DNA of 39,426 nucleotides from Halochromatium roseum (GTDB lineage Bacteria; Pseudomonadota; Gammaproteobacteria; Chromatiales; Chromatiaceae): NCBI RefSeq assembly GCF_016653315.1, contig NZ_NHSH01000039.1, forward strand, positions 1-39,426, read 5' to 3'. The notes below the pieces were generated by a model. The model saw only the letters and a list, made by a program, of their open reading frames with translations. It was not told the origin of the DNA and ran no database searches. Positions 16,890 through 24,659 of this stretch are shown piece by piece (position 1 is the first letter of the stretch; each line of letters opens with the position of its first letter). Position numbers and translations under genes: made by a program.

Positions 16890-17695
16890 TGGACAAACGG
16901 CGTGCGGAGATCCTCGCCCAGCTGACAGGAGTCGAGTCCGACCATGGGGTATGCATCCTCTTCGCCTGCGAATCCGGCAGCCGCGGTTGGGGCTTTGCCT
17001 CGCCGGATAGCGATTTCGATGTGCGATTCCTCTATGTCCATCCCTTGCCCTGGTACCTGCGGGTACGGCCACAGCGCGCTGTCATCGAGCAGCCGATCAG
17101 CGGTGACCTGGATATCAATGGTTGGGAGCTGCGCAAGGCCTTGGGGCTGCTCGGCAAGCGCAACGCAACGCTGATTGAGTGGCTGGACTCGCCGATCGTC
17201 TACCGAGCCGATCCGGTGTTTCTGCAGCGGTTGCGCGCACTCGCTGAATCTGTCTATCAGCCACAGCGGGCGTTTCATCACTACCTGCACATGGCGCGTG
17301 GCAATGACCGGGACTTTCTGACCCGTGAGCAGGTGCGGTTGAAGAAGTACCTCTACGTGCTGCGCCCGTTGCTAGCGACGCTCTGGATCGAGCAGGAACG
17401 CGGTCCGGTGCCGATGCGCTTTGAGACGCTGGTCGAGACCTTGATCGATGAGCACGAACTGCGCGCGGCCAGTGAGCAGTTGCTGGTGATCAAGCGCTCG
17501 GTTGGAGAGGCGGAGGTCGGAGCACCCCTGCCCATCCTCAATGCCTTCATCGATCGTGAGCTGACGCGGCTGGAAGCGGTCATGCCACCGCCGACAAGGC
17601 CGATCGATGAAGCGGCGCTTGATCGGCTGCTGTTGGAGACGGTGATGAGGACGGCATCCTCAGCCGAGACAACGGAGACCTCAAACGCCGAGTGA
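16889..17695 (+). CDS. Predicted nucleotidyltransferase (COG3541, RNA-repair type)
   Basis: This 268-aa protein has the polymerase-beta-type nucleotidyltransferase core: SGSRGWGFASPDSDFDVRF at residues 29-47 gives the GS motif and the catalytic Asp42 and Asp44. A helical C-terminal half follows (TREQVRLKKYLYVLRPLLA). The size and motifs match the COG3541 group, some members of which sit in RNA-repair operons. The longer TTG start at 16883 is less likely than the ATG at 16889, which overlaps the DUF427 stop. Substrate is unknown. Its 3' end overlaps the opposing gene by 15 bp. Confidence 0.85.
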   Translation: MDKRRAEILAQLTGVESDHGVCILFACESGSRGWGFASPDSDFDVRFLYVHPLPWYLRVRPQRAVIEQPISGDLDINGWELRKALGLLGKRNATLIEWLDSPIVYRADPVFLQRLRALAESVYQPQRAFHHYLHMARGNDRDFLTREQVRLKKYLYVLRPLLATLWIEQERGPVPMRFETLVETLIDEHELRAASEQLLVIKRSVGEAEVGAPLPILNAFIDRELTRLEAVMPPPTRPIDEAALDRLLLETVMRTASSAETTETSNAE

Positions 17696-18262
17696 GACGT
17701 ATGAGCCCCGAGCCTTGGCTTCCCGCGCTTCCTGCTCCGCGACAAAATCCGCGATGGCTTGCACGCGTGCCTTGGCCGGGCCGTTCAGGGTGGTGCCGTA
17801 ACTCACGTCATAGTGCTCGCAGTAGTCTGCGGCGAGTCGGTAGCCGTCGGCGGGCTGATCGGCCTGTCTCAGGATGATCCGAAACGCCTCTTCGAGCAAC
17901 AGCACGGAGCGATCGTGAATGATGCGGACCTGATATGACTTAACGCGCCGGTACTCGGAGTGAAACGCCTGTAAGCGGCGCAGCAAGTGCTGCATCCCGA
18001 CCCAATGGGGGGTGCCGGTGCTGTCGGTCGCATGCAGGGCGGTGCCTGCTTCTGCGATGAGCGCCTCGGCCTCGCTGGAGGAGGCCTGTTGTTCAGCGAC
18101 GATTCGCTCGATCATCCAGCGTGCAAAGGCGCGCAGTCGATCCCCCGGCTCGAACCACTTCTTCAGCACCGTCAGGCGTTGGGTGTTAGCGGACCCAGTC
18201 CGCTCGATCTCAGCGAGGATGGAGGCAAATTTGTCGTGGATGGTGGTCGGCATGGCATTCAC
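17681..18262 (-). CDS. Hypothetical helical protein
   Basis: A 193-aa soluble, mostly helical protein with no motif that I recognise. Conserved-looking stretches are LKKWFEPGDRLRAFARWMIERIV, WVGMQHLLRRLQAFHSEYRRVK and YRLAADYCEHYDVSYGTTLNG. The GTG at 18262 overlaps the MOSC gene stop (GTGA), while an ATG at 18253 is an alternative start. It therefore follows the MOSC gene in a two-gene operon. Function unknown. Confidence 0.7.
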   Translation of the reverse strand: MNAMPTTIHDKFASILAEIERTGSANTQRLTVLKKWFEPGDRLRAFARWMIERIVAEQQASSSEAEALIAEAGTALHATDSTGTPHWVGMQHLLRRLQAFHSEYRRVKSYQVRIIHDRSVLLLEEAFRIILRQADQPADGYRLAADYCEHYDVSYGTTLNGPAKARVQAIADFVAEQEAREAKARGSYVSLGV

Positions 18263-18825
18263 GCAATCTGTTCGAGCCCGGGAAGCTGGGCGTCTGGGCT
18301 GCCGATGACGTCGGCGCCCTCGGCAACCACAGCAACCACAGCAACCACAGCATCACCGACGCGCAGCTGCCCGCCCTGGATCACGCGCGCGCAGAGTCCG
18401 CCATGGCCGCGCAGGGCGTTGTAGCCGCCTGGCCCCAGCACCTCCTCCATGCGTGAGCAGGGATGCGCGAAACTGGTGCCCTCCAGCACCACCTCGCCGA
18501 TCTGAAAGCGTTGCCCCTTGAGCGCCACCAGGTTGATGCCGGACACCAACAGGTTGCGGCGCAAGGTCGCCGGCGCAATCTCTTCGACATCGGTTAACGC
18601 TGCGATCACTGGCAGGTGCTCGGCCTGCAGCAGGGTGATGCCGCGGCTGCCGGAGCGTCCGCTGTAGTGATCGCCCTCGAGACCCGCGCCGGTGATGGCC
18701 TGCGCGGCCTCGACCTGGATCAACGCTGCGCGCTTCGCCGGCCGCAGGCCAATCCAGTGCAGACGGCCAGGCCGGGGAAAGGTCTGCATCAGCAACGCTA
18801 ATGGGCTGTTTTTGGAGAGGGTCAT
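18259..18825 (-). CDS. MOSC-domain protein
   Basis: MOSC domains occur in molybdenum-cofactor sulfurases and YiiM-like proteins and bind or use the cofactor or sulfur carriers. The 188-aa protein is a stand-alone MOSC: WIGLRPAKRAAL at the start, GLEGDHYSGRSGSRGITLLQAEHL, RRNLLVSGINL, and the Cys-bearing AHPCSRMEEVLGPGGYNALRGHGG with RVIQGGQLRVGD. The ATG at 18825 fits the family's N-terminus. Upstream ATGs at 18834 and 18837 are possible. The C-terminus contains an in-frame 9-bp tandem repeat coding for VVA units. Its start codon overlaps that of the divergent DUF4174 gene within one CATG. Confidence 0.85.
   Translation of the reverse strand: MTLSKNSPLALLMQTFPRPGRLHWIGLRPAKRAALIQVEAAQAITGAGLEGDHYSGRSGSRGITLLQAEHLPVIAALTDVEEIAPATLRRNLLVSGINLVALKGQRFQIGEVVLEGTSFAHPCSRMEEVLGPGGYNALRGHGGLCARVIQGGQLRVGDAVVAVVAVVAEGADVIGSPDAQLPGLEQIA
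18323..18349 (+). repeat. Nine-bp tandem repeat inside the MOSC gene
   Basis: Three exact copies of GCAACCACA (plus strand) encode a repeated Val-Val-Ala on the minus strand near the MOSC C-terminus. The unit is a multiple of three, so slippage would change protein length without a frameshift. Confidence 0.9.
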
Positions 18826-19306
18826 GACAACCATCATACTGGCGCTTGCGGCACTCAGGCTGAATCTGGCGCTCAGCCTCGTCCTTGGGCTCGGGTTCAG
18901 TGCGGCGAGCACGCTGCTCAGCGCCGAGCCAGTCGATGAGGGTGCCGATCGACCACTCGCGGAGCTTGGCTCACTGCGCTGGCAGCATCGGATCATCGTC
19001 GTGGATGCGCAGATCCCGGATGCGGTTGCCCGCCTGCGGGCCGAGCAGGCTGCGATCGATGCGCGTGACATCCTCTGGTTCGTGCGCGACCAGGGGCAGG
19101 TGCAGACCAACTATCCAGGGCCGCTCGATGCTCGACTCAAGCAGGAGCTTGAGCAGCAGTTCTTCAGCCGATCCGATGCCTTTGTCTTCTTGATCGGCAA
19201 AGATGGCGGTCTCAAAGCCAGTGCCTGCGAACTGGATCTGCCAGCGCTCTTCGAGCGCATCGATGCGATGCCGATGCGTCGTCGGGAGATGGAAGTGTCA
19301 GACTGA
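18824..19306 (+). CDS. DUF4174 (thioredoxin-like) secreted protein
   Basis: The ATG at 18824 has a good GGAGAGGG ribosome-binding sequence immediately upstream. The 160-aa product begins with a signal peptide or membrane anchor (MTTIILALAALRLNLALSLV, then a small-residue cleavage region SAASTLLSA). The rest matches the DUF4174 layout: LAELGSLRWQHRIIVVDA, ILWFVRDQG, and FVFLIGKDGGLKASACELD near the end. The family has a thioredoxin-like fold without a CxxC motif and is probably periplasmic here. The frame continues upstream to 18692, but that part mirrors the MOSC gene. Confidence 0.8.
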   Translation: MTTIILALAALRLNLALSLVLGLGFSAASTLLSAEPVDEGADRPLAELGSLRWQHRIIVVDAQIPDAVARLRAEQAAIDARDILWFVRDQGQVQTNYPGPLDARLKQELEQQFFSRSDAFVFLIGKDGGLKASACELDLPALFERIDAMPMRRREMEVSD

Positions 19307-19429
19307 GCGATTCTCTGACTGACACCACCAGGATCGGTCTCAGCCTGGAACGGCCCGGCGAATCGCCTCATGTTTCGGGCGATCGTGCCCCAATCCATCC
19401 AACCGTTTGCATCGCCCCAACGCTTGATC

Positions 19430-20440
19430 ATGCCCCAGCCAACCCCTTCATCGCTGCACCCGCTCATCGGTCGACAGCCCCCGAGCGTGCTCGGGCTTGG
19501 ACTCGCCGCGCTGGGTCGTCCCGGCTACATCAACCTGGGCCATGGCGAGGATACTGGCACCGGGCGCAGCATCGAGGCGATGCGTGAACGCGCCTTCGCG
19601 GTGCTCGATGCGGCCTGGCGTGCTGACATTCGCTATCTCGACACCGCCCGCTCCTATGGTCGCGGTGAGGTCTTCCTGGGCGAGTGGCTACGCTCACGCG
19701 AGGTGCCGGCCGAGGCCCTGACCATCGCCTCAAAATGGGGCTATACCTACACCGCCGATTGGCGCATCGAGGCCGAACAGCATGAGGTCAAGAACCATTC
19801 GCTCGCCGTGCTGCAGCGACAGTGGCAGGAGACCCAGAGCAACCTAGGCGGCTATCTGGACCTGTACCAGATCCATTCTGCCACCCTGGACCGTGGTGTA
19901 CTCGATGATCGAGCCGTGCACGCCGAGCTGGCGCGGCTAAAGGCCGCGGGTACGCGCATTGGGCTGACCTTGAGCGGCCCACAGCAGGCCGTCACGCTGG
20001 AGCAGGCGTTGACCCTGCAGGTCGATGGCGTGCGCCTGTTCGATGCCGTGCAGGCGACCTGGAACCTGCTCGAGCCTTCATCCGGGGCGGCGTTGGACGC
20101 GGCACATCGAGCAGGGCTGGCGGTCATCATCAAAGAAGCGCTGGCCAACGGGCGCCTCACCGAGCGCAATCAGGCGGCAAGCTTCCAGGCTCGACGGCAG
20201 CGGCTCGAGACCCTCGCCGGTCGGTTCAAGGCCTCACTCGACGCCGTGGCCCTGGCCGCCGCCCTCACCCGGCCCTGGGCCTCAGTTGTGCTCAGTGGGG
20301 CCGCCACGGAGGGACAGCTGCTGTCAAATCTGAACGCTGTCAGAGTCCCTTGGGATGACAAGGCTGAAGCACTGGTCGAGACGCTCGCCGAGGACCCGAC
20401 GCTGTACTGGCAAACACGCGCTGAGCTGGCGTGGAATTGA
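19430..20440 (+). CDS. Aldo/keto reductase
   Basis: NAD(P)H-dependent oxidoreductase on a TIM barrel. Counting from the ATG at 19430, the catalytic tetrad is Asp71 (RYLDTARSYG), Tyr76, Lys102 (TIASKWGY) and His149 (YQIHSATL). The cofactor-binding end appears as VLSGAATEGQLLSNLNAV. The 336-aa length is typical. A start at 19370 would add 20 residues that look non-conserved, and neither start has a strong ribosome-binding site. No neighbour suggests a substrate. Confidence 0.88.
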   Translation: MPQPTPSSLHPLIGRQPPSVLGLGLAALGRPGYINLGHGEDTGTGRSIEAMRERAFAVLDAAWRADIRYLDTARSYGRGEVFLGEWLRSREVPAEALTIASKWGYTYTADWRIEAEQHEVKNHSLAVLQRQWQETQSNLGGYLDLYQIHSATLDRGVLDDRAVHAELARLKAAGTRIGLTLSGPQQAVTLEQALTLQVDGVRLFDAVQATWNLLEPSSGAALDAAHRAGLAVIIKEALANGRLTERNQAASFQARRQRLETLAGRFKASLDAVALAAALTRPWASVVLSGAATEGQLLSNLNAVRVPWDDKAEALVETLAEDPTLYWQTRAELAWN

Positions 20441-20667
20441 AGCGCAGTGTCACGATAGACATGGAACCGGACACCCTCGACTGTAGCGGCGATCGCGGCA
20501 TACGGTGCTGGTCTCCCAGACAGCGCGCGTTCCATTCCTTGTAGCGGTGAAGGTCAGACCATTAAGGCAATCACCTATGCTCACTGAGAATTGGAACTGA
20601 CGCGCAGCTGAGTCGAGGCTGACGACGGCGGGCCATTGAACCCATCGCAGCACATGGCGTATGGCCG

Positions 20668-21354
20668 TCAATACTCGCTCGCGGCAGACCAGGCTTGCGG
20701 TGTCTGCACTTGCAGCGTACAGCGGTCCCGAACAATCGCGATCAAACCCGAGGCCTGGTCCCAGCCGGCCTCGCAAATCTGCTGATCGGCCAGCGTGAAT
20801 AGCCGTTGTAGCGCCAACCCAAGCGCACCGCGGCGCGCGTACTCCAGCCCACATGCACGATAGGCCGCTTCTGCTTGCGCCGCGCCGGCGAGACCGATCT
20901 CGAACAGGTGCTCGATCAGGCGCGATCGCACGGCCTCGCGGCCCAGCCGATCGATCATGGACTCAATGGCCGCCCGGCCGCTCCGGTGCATCTCCAATTG
21001 CTGGGCCTTGAGATCATCCGGGAGCAGACTCTCCAGCAGCTCGCCATCGGCCTGACCCTGCAGCAGGTCCTCATCCACCATCTGAGCCAGATCCGGGCGC
21101 GGATCAGCACCGGTCCGCGCGGCGAGTTGCAGCAACGCGATCGATTCAGCCCGATGGCCACTCGGCGGCAGCCCACAGAGAGCGTGATCGAGGATGTCGT
21201 GGATGAACACCGCGGTGGGAATCCGCTCGCCAGTGGCAGGCGTCGAGGCGATGATGTTCGGATCATCGACGGCCGAGGCGAGCTTCCAGCCGCAGGCGCC
21301 AAAGCCGTCCGGCCATTCACGTCGGTAGCGCCAGTCAAGCTGCACCTCAGTCAC
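20668..21354 (-). CDS. Hypothetical protein downstream of a MerR regulator
   Basis: The likely start is GTG at 21354, overlapping the merR stop by 8 bp, and gives 228 aa; the longer frame to 21606 mirrors merR. The protein is soluble and acidic in part. Notable stretches are RREWPDGFGACGWKLASAVDD, FIHDILDHALCGLPPSGHRAE and LLESLLPDDLKAQQLEMHRSG. The His/Asp-rich HDILDHALCG could bind a metal, but this is only a pattern impression. I do not recognise the family. It is the third gene of the probable MerR operon and could be its functional target. Confidence 0.7.
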   Translation of the reverse strand: MTEVQLDWRYRREWPDGFGACGWKLASAVDDPNIIASTPATGERIPTAVFIHDILDHALCGLPPSGHRAESIALLQLAARTGADPRPDLAQMVDEDLLQGQADGELLESLLPDDLKAQQLEMHRSGRAAIESMIDRLGREAVRSRLIEHLFEIGLAGAAQAEAAYRACGLEYARRGALGLALQRLFTLADQQICEAGWDQASGLIAIVRDRCTLQVQTPQAWSAASEY

Positions 21355-21817
21355 GGATCGGGGCCTCCCAGACCAGCTGCAGGACTTGGCTGCCGCTGAC
21401 ACCATGGCTGACTTCACACTGATCGCAGACTGCGCGCTCCGGGCGCTGCCTGCAGCCCTGGCAGCGGCGCACCAGGGCTTGGGCCTGGGCCAGATCACAC
21501 CGTTGCCTCTCGATGGCCGCCGCTTGCTCAGCGAGGGACTGATCCATGGCCCTAAGGCGCGCCAAGACGTCGCGGCTGGCCGCATCGCCGGTGTCATGCT
21601 GTGCACGGACCGCGGCCAGCGCCGCCACCTCTTGCAGCGAGAAGCCTAGACGGGCTAGGGCCAGCACGGCGGCAAAGCGGGCGACATCGGCCTCGTCGTA
21701 CAGCCGCGTTCCGCCCGGCGTGCGTCGCGGCTGCACCAGCCCCTGCTCTTCGTAGAAGCGCAGCGTACGCACCGTGGTGCCGAGCTGCTCGGCGATGGCG
21801 CCGATCTTCATGGCCAT
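21347..21817 (-). CDS. MerR-family transcriptional regulator with C-terminal CxxC pair
   Basis: The ATG at 21817 (MAMKIGAIAEQLG) begins a winged-helix MerR domain: GAIAEQLGTTVRTLRFYEEQGLVQP then RTPGGTRLYDEADVARF. A dimerising coiled coil follows (LRAMDQSLAEQAAAIERQR). The C-terminus ends with CQGCRQRPERAVCDQCEV, two CxxC motifs 8 residues apart, a likely metal or redox sensor. The 156-aa length is usual. The preceding 74-aa gene and the following 228-aa gene run the same way, and a dyad matching a MerR operator lies upstream of the first gene, so auto-regulation is likely. Confidence 0.87.
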   Translation of the reverse strand: MAMKIGAIAEQLGTTVRTLRFYEEQGLVQPRRTPGGTRLYDEADVARFAAVLALARLGFSLQEVAALAAVRAQHDTGDAASRDVLARLRAMDQSLAEQAAAIERQRCDLAQAQALVRRCQGCRQRPERAVCDQCEVSHGVSGSQVLQLVWEAPIRD

Positions 21818-21842
21818 GTAACCCGGCTCGAGCCCACAGGAT

Positions 21843-22067
21843 TCAAAGGTCGACGAAGCGGGCGGACAGGCCCTGCTTCTGAAGCACGGCCAGAAGTTGC
21901 TGTGATGTCGCCCGAGCCGGATCATGCGAAGCAAACAACAGGTGCGGTTTGCTCGATGGCTCCAAGTGCGTTTCGCCACCCAGCTCAGCTTGAAGCTGAT
22001 GGTTCAGCGCTGCCCGCGCGGCGTTGTCCAAGGTTTGCTCGGTATGCAGCAGGAGTTTCGTTGACAT
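21843..22067 (-). CDS. Small ferredoxin-fold-like protein, first gene of the MerR operon
   Basis: The ATG at 22067 (MSTKLLLHTEQTL) has an excellent GGAGG site 6 nt upstream and gives 74 aa. The pattern of LNHQLQAELGGETHLEP, PHLLFASHDPARATSQQLLAVLQKQGLSARFVDL resembles small heavy-metal-associated (HMA-like) beta-alpha-beta proteins but lacks the CxxC metal-binding motif. It is followed after a 25-bp gap by merR. It may be an accessory or sensor protein. Confidence 0.65.
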   Translation of the reverse strand: MSTKLLLHTEQTLDNAARAALNHQLQAELGGETHLEPSSKPHLLFASHDPARATSQQLLAVLQKQGLSARFVDL

Positions 22068-22094
22068 GCTTGGCCTCCGGTTGGTGTGGAGACT

Positions 22095-22126
22095 TAATCT
22101 AACGCTAACGTTAGATAATAAGCAAC
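22095..22126 (-). promoter_or_regulatory. MerR-type promoter with dyad operator between -35 and -10
   Basis: On the minus strand, TTGCTT (-35) and TAGATT (-10) are 18 bp apart. The inverted repeat ATCTAACG / CGTTAGAT with a 4-bp CTAA spacer (22097-22116) lies across the spacer and -10. MerR regulators bind such dyads in long spacers and untwist the promoter. It lies directly upstream of the 74-aa gene and so of the whole operon. Confidence 0.7.
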
Positions 22127-22137
22127 CCTGCGAGGCC

Positions 22138-22917
22138 TCATGCTTTGTACTCAAGGTCCGAGCGGCGGGCATCGATATTCAGGCGCACATAGTCGATGAC
22201 GGGCTCGCCAAGCTGGTGCATGACCTTCTGCAGAAACGCTTGGTGCTCGGATGCCGGCAGCTGCTCGAGGTGCGCACGCAAGCAGACGGTGCGCAGATAG
22301 GTCTCGAACGGCTCGCCTGCGTCGAGCGGGGTCGGCTCCGGCTGCAGCCAGCAGCGCACCTCGATGAAGCCTGCCGCGGTCAACCGTCGCTCAGTGTCAG
22401 CGGGTGTCGCGAAATGGGTGGGATCAAGATCGACACCCGCGGCCTTAGCGGCTGCGTGGACCCGCGCAATGTTGCCGACCCCACCGCATTGGGCGACCAG
22501 TTGCCCACCCGGTCGCAGCACGGCCGCGAGATGTGCGAACAGGGATTCATGATCATGAATCCAGTGGAAGGTCGCGGTCGAGACAATCGCATCGACGGAC
22601 TGCAGTGGTAGCGGTTTTGCCAGATCGGCGCGCAGCACGGTCACCCGCTCGGCATGGAGCGCAAGCCGGCGCTGCGCCTCTGCGACCATGGCTGCGGAGC
22701 GATCGAGGGCGATGACCCGCCCCTGAGGAAGGCGCCGGCACAGTTGCTCTGTGACCCGCCCTGAGCCGCAGCCGGCATCGAGCACGCACTCATCTCCGGC
22801 GAGACGCAACCGATCGAGCACAGCCGCACCCCAGCGCGTCATGGGGTCGGCAATCCGGTCGTAGGTCGTGGCATCCCACTCGACGGCAGCGGTTGCCACC
22901 GACTCAGGCTGAGCCAT
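22138..22917 (-). CDS. SAM-dependent methyltransferase (class I)
   Basis: The ATG at 22917 (MAQPESVATAAVEWD) has a GGAGG site at proper spacing, giving 259 aa. The SAM-binding motif I is VLDAGCGSGRVTEQL, followed by VIALDRSAAMVAEAQRRL, and VDAIVSTATFHWIHDHESLF. The FHWI phrase is typical of trans-aconitate 2-methyltransferase-like enzymes. Substrate is unknown. It lies just upstream of the MerR operon promoter on the same strand, and downstream of a second methyltransferase gene. Confidence 0.85.
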   Translation of the reverse strand: MAQPESVATAAVEWDATTYDRIADPMTRWGAAVLDRLRLAGDECVLDAGCGSGRVTEQLCRRLPQGRVIALDRSAAMVAEAQRRLALHAERVTVLRADLAKPLPLQSVDAIVSTATFHWIHDHESLFAHLAAVLRPGGQLVAQCGGVGNIARVHAAAKAAGVDLDPTHFATPADTERRLTAAGFIEVRCWLQPEPTPLDAGEPFETYLRTVCLRAHLEQLPASEHQAFLQKVMHQLGEPVIDYVRLNIDARRSDLEYKA

Positions 22918-23028
22918 CGATACCTCCGCGCGGTTTTGATTCGGGCCGACCAGGCACTGTGCGCATCCTGATCCGGCGATGGGAGTCAAGGTCTACGGTT
23001 GCGGTGGCCTCTGCCGCCAGTGCGGGAT

Positions 23029-23679
23029 TCACGCGGCATTACCGCTGCCTGCTTTCACGAACTGCAGGATGTAGGCGAGCCGGTGCCCAAAGCAGGCTCG
23101 CTCCGAAAACCCTGCGGCGGTGGCAAGACGCGTCACGGTGCCGCGCGGCTGGAAGTGTGGATCGAAGATAACTTCAACGACGGCGAGGAGGCCGCCCGGC
23201 TTCAGCGCGCGATACAGCTCGGCGAGCGCGGCTTCGCGGTTGGGGATCTCCCCTAGCACGGTCACCAGCACGGCACGATCAAAGCCGTGCGTGGGTAGCC
23301 GCCCGTCCCCCAGAGCGGCCTCCAGGAAATCGACATTGCTCAGACCGGCCGCCTCTGTCTTGGCCCGCGCTCGGGCCAGCATCCCGGGCTGGAGATCCAG
23401 CGCGAGAACACGCCCGGTCGATCCGACGCCGCGCGCGAGGGGAACGGTCAGTCGCCCCGGTCCACACCCCGCATCGAGCACGGTCATTCCTGGCGTCAAG
23501 TCCAAGGTCGCGACGATCTCAGCAGCGCGATTCATCCGCGTGAAGGGATTGTCGAACTCAACGAGCCAGCGCAGCCAGACCGGACAAGGCAGACGCTGTC
23601 GACGAGAGGCCAAGCGCCAGCCAAGAACCCCGAGTGCGGCCAGAATGAGAACGGCGATGAGCGTCGTCGACAGGGTCAT
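23029..23679 (-). CDS. Membrane-anchored SAM-dependent methyltransferase
   Basis: A 216-aa protein with one N-terminal hydrophobic segment (TTLIAVLILAALGVLGWRLA) followed by a class I methyltransferase domain: FTRMNRAAEIVATLDLTPG, motif I VLDAGCGPGRLT, VLALDLQPGMLARARAK, and ALKPGGLLAVVEV. It resembles UbiE-like enzymes that act on lipid or small-molecule substrates at the membrane. Substrate unknown. The following gene on this strand is the other methyltransferase, 111 bp away. Confidence 0.85.
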   Translation of the reverse strand: MTLSTTLIAVLILAALGVLGWRLASRRQRLPCPVWLRWLVEFDNPFTRMNRAAEIVATLDLTPGMTVLDAGCGPGRLTVPLARGVGSTGRVLALDLQPGMLARARAKTEAAGLSNVDFLEAALGDGRLPTHGFDRAVLVTVLGEIPNREAALAELYRALKPGGLLAVVEVIFDPHFQPRGTVTRLATAAGFSERACFGHRLAYILQFVKAGSGNAA

Positions 23680-23996
23680 GGTTTACCTGCAGGTCTGCGT
23701 ATCGGGAGCACGGATTCCACCTCGGGCTGTCGCGCTTGTCGATCCCGAGGGCTCCGTCGGCGGCGCCTTGTTCTTTGAGCAGGCCGTTCCCAATAGCGTT
23801 CGAATCGTCGCGCTCGGTCCAGACGCGCTCTGACCGCCAGGATATCGCATGGCGGCGATACCCGCGGACCTTGGACTCCTGTCCACGGAGCGCATCCCGG
23901 TCGCGACCGGATCACCGCCACTGCCGCGCATCACGGCGACACCGCCGCAGCAACCCGTCATGCAGGGGGCAAACACCTCATGAGCGGGTCATTCGG
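23680..23996. other. Intergenic region between the conjugation module and methyltransferase genes
   Basis: These 317 bases separate the last conjugation gene from the first methyltransferase gene on the minus strand. Short frames are open on both strands, but none has a start signal or recognisable protein. It may mark an edge or a break in the mobile element. No integrase attachment repeat was recognised. Confidence 0.4.
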
Positions 23997-24659
23997 TTAC
24001 ACCCGCTTCTGCGTCTGCGTGAGCAACACAGCCAGGGCCGCCGCCGCGATCAATGCCAGCACCGGCACCGCGAGCGTCGGCACTGGTAGCGGCAACAAAA
24101 GCCCGAACCCGAGCAGGAAGCCCAGTCCGAGCAGCACCCGCACCGCCAGCCGATGAGCCAACGGGCTTGGATAGTCGAACCCCGCCAGGCGAATGCGTCG
24201 GCGGATGAGTCCATCCACGACCGCGCCGATCAGGGCAAAGCCGATGAATGGCCACCAAGCGAACAATACGACCAGGCGCTGGATCGCCAGATAAACGGCG
24301 AACCAGATTAAGTCGAGCCGGGTCTTGACCCAGGGCCAGAGCGGCGCGGCGGCCAACTTGTCGAGTTCGGGCGTCGCCTGCACGGCAGCAGCCTCCGGCA
24401 GCAGCAGGTCATAGCTCGCATCGACCAGACCCGAGCGCAAGAAGACGGTTCCGTACCAACGCTGAGCCGAGGCAAAGACGGCGGTTGCGGTGTCCTCTCC
24501 CAACTGACTCGACACCCAGCGCACCTCCTGATCACGCATGCGGGTCGACCAGTCGGCCGGGATCAGCGCCGAGAGGAGCACAAATTCCATGACCAGTAGG
24601 ATCACAGCCACAGTCGTCGCCCAGAGCCAACTGGTCTTGGTTTGGGTGTCAGTCGCCAT
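23997..24659 (-). CDS. Integrating conjugative element membrane protein (TIGR03747/DUF4400-type)
   Basis: The ATG at 24659 (MATDTQTKTSWLW) starts a 220-aa membrane protein overlapping the traD stop by 11 bp. It has an N-terminal membrane segment (TTVAVILLVMEFVLLSAL), a periplasmic loop, then two to four more (YLAIQRLVVLFAWWPFIGFALIGAVV; VLLGLGFLLGFGLLLPLPV). The stretch IRRRIRLAGFDYPSPLAHR is characteristic of the family. In SXT/R391-like and PFL-type elements this gene follows traD, as here. It is probably an accessory of the mating apparatus. Confidence 0.82.
   Translation of the reverse strand: MATDTQTKTSWLWATTVAVILLVMEFVLLSALIPADWSTRMRDQEVRWVSSQLGEDTATAVFASAQRWYGTVFLRSGLVDASYDLLLPEAAAVQATPELDKLAAAPLWPWVKTRLDLIWFAVYLAIQRLVVLFAWWPFIGFALIGAVVDGLIRRRIRLAGFDYPSPLAHRLAVRVLLGLGFLLGFGLLLPLPVPTLAVPVLALIAAAALAVLLTQTQKRV

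Noticed and set aside
20441-20667. Minus-strand frame between the aldo/keto reductase and the 228-aa gene
   Set aside because: The frame has no start signal and no motif; it appears to be non-coding spacer.
23690-23833. Plus-strand ORF between the conjugation module and methyltransferase gene
   Set aside because: No start signal, no recognisable family, and the opposite frames are open too, as expected in GC-rich DNA.
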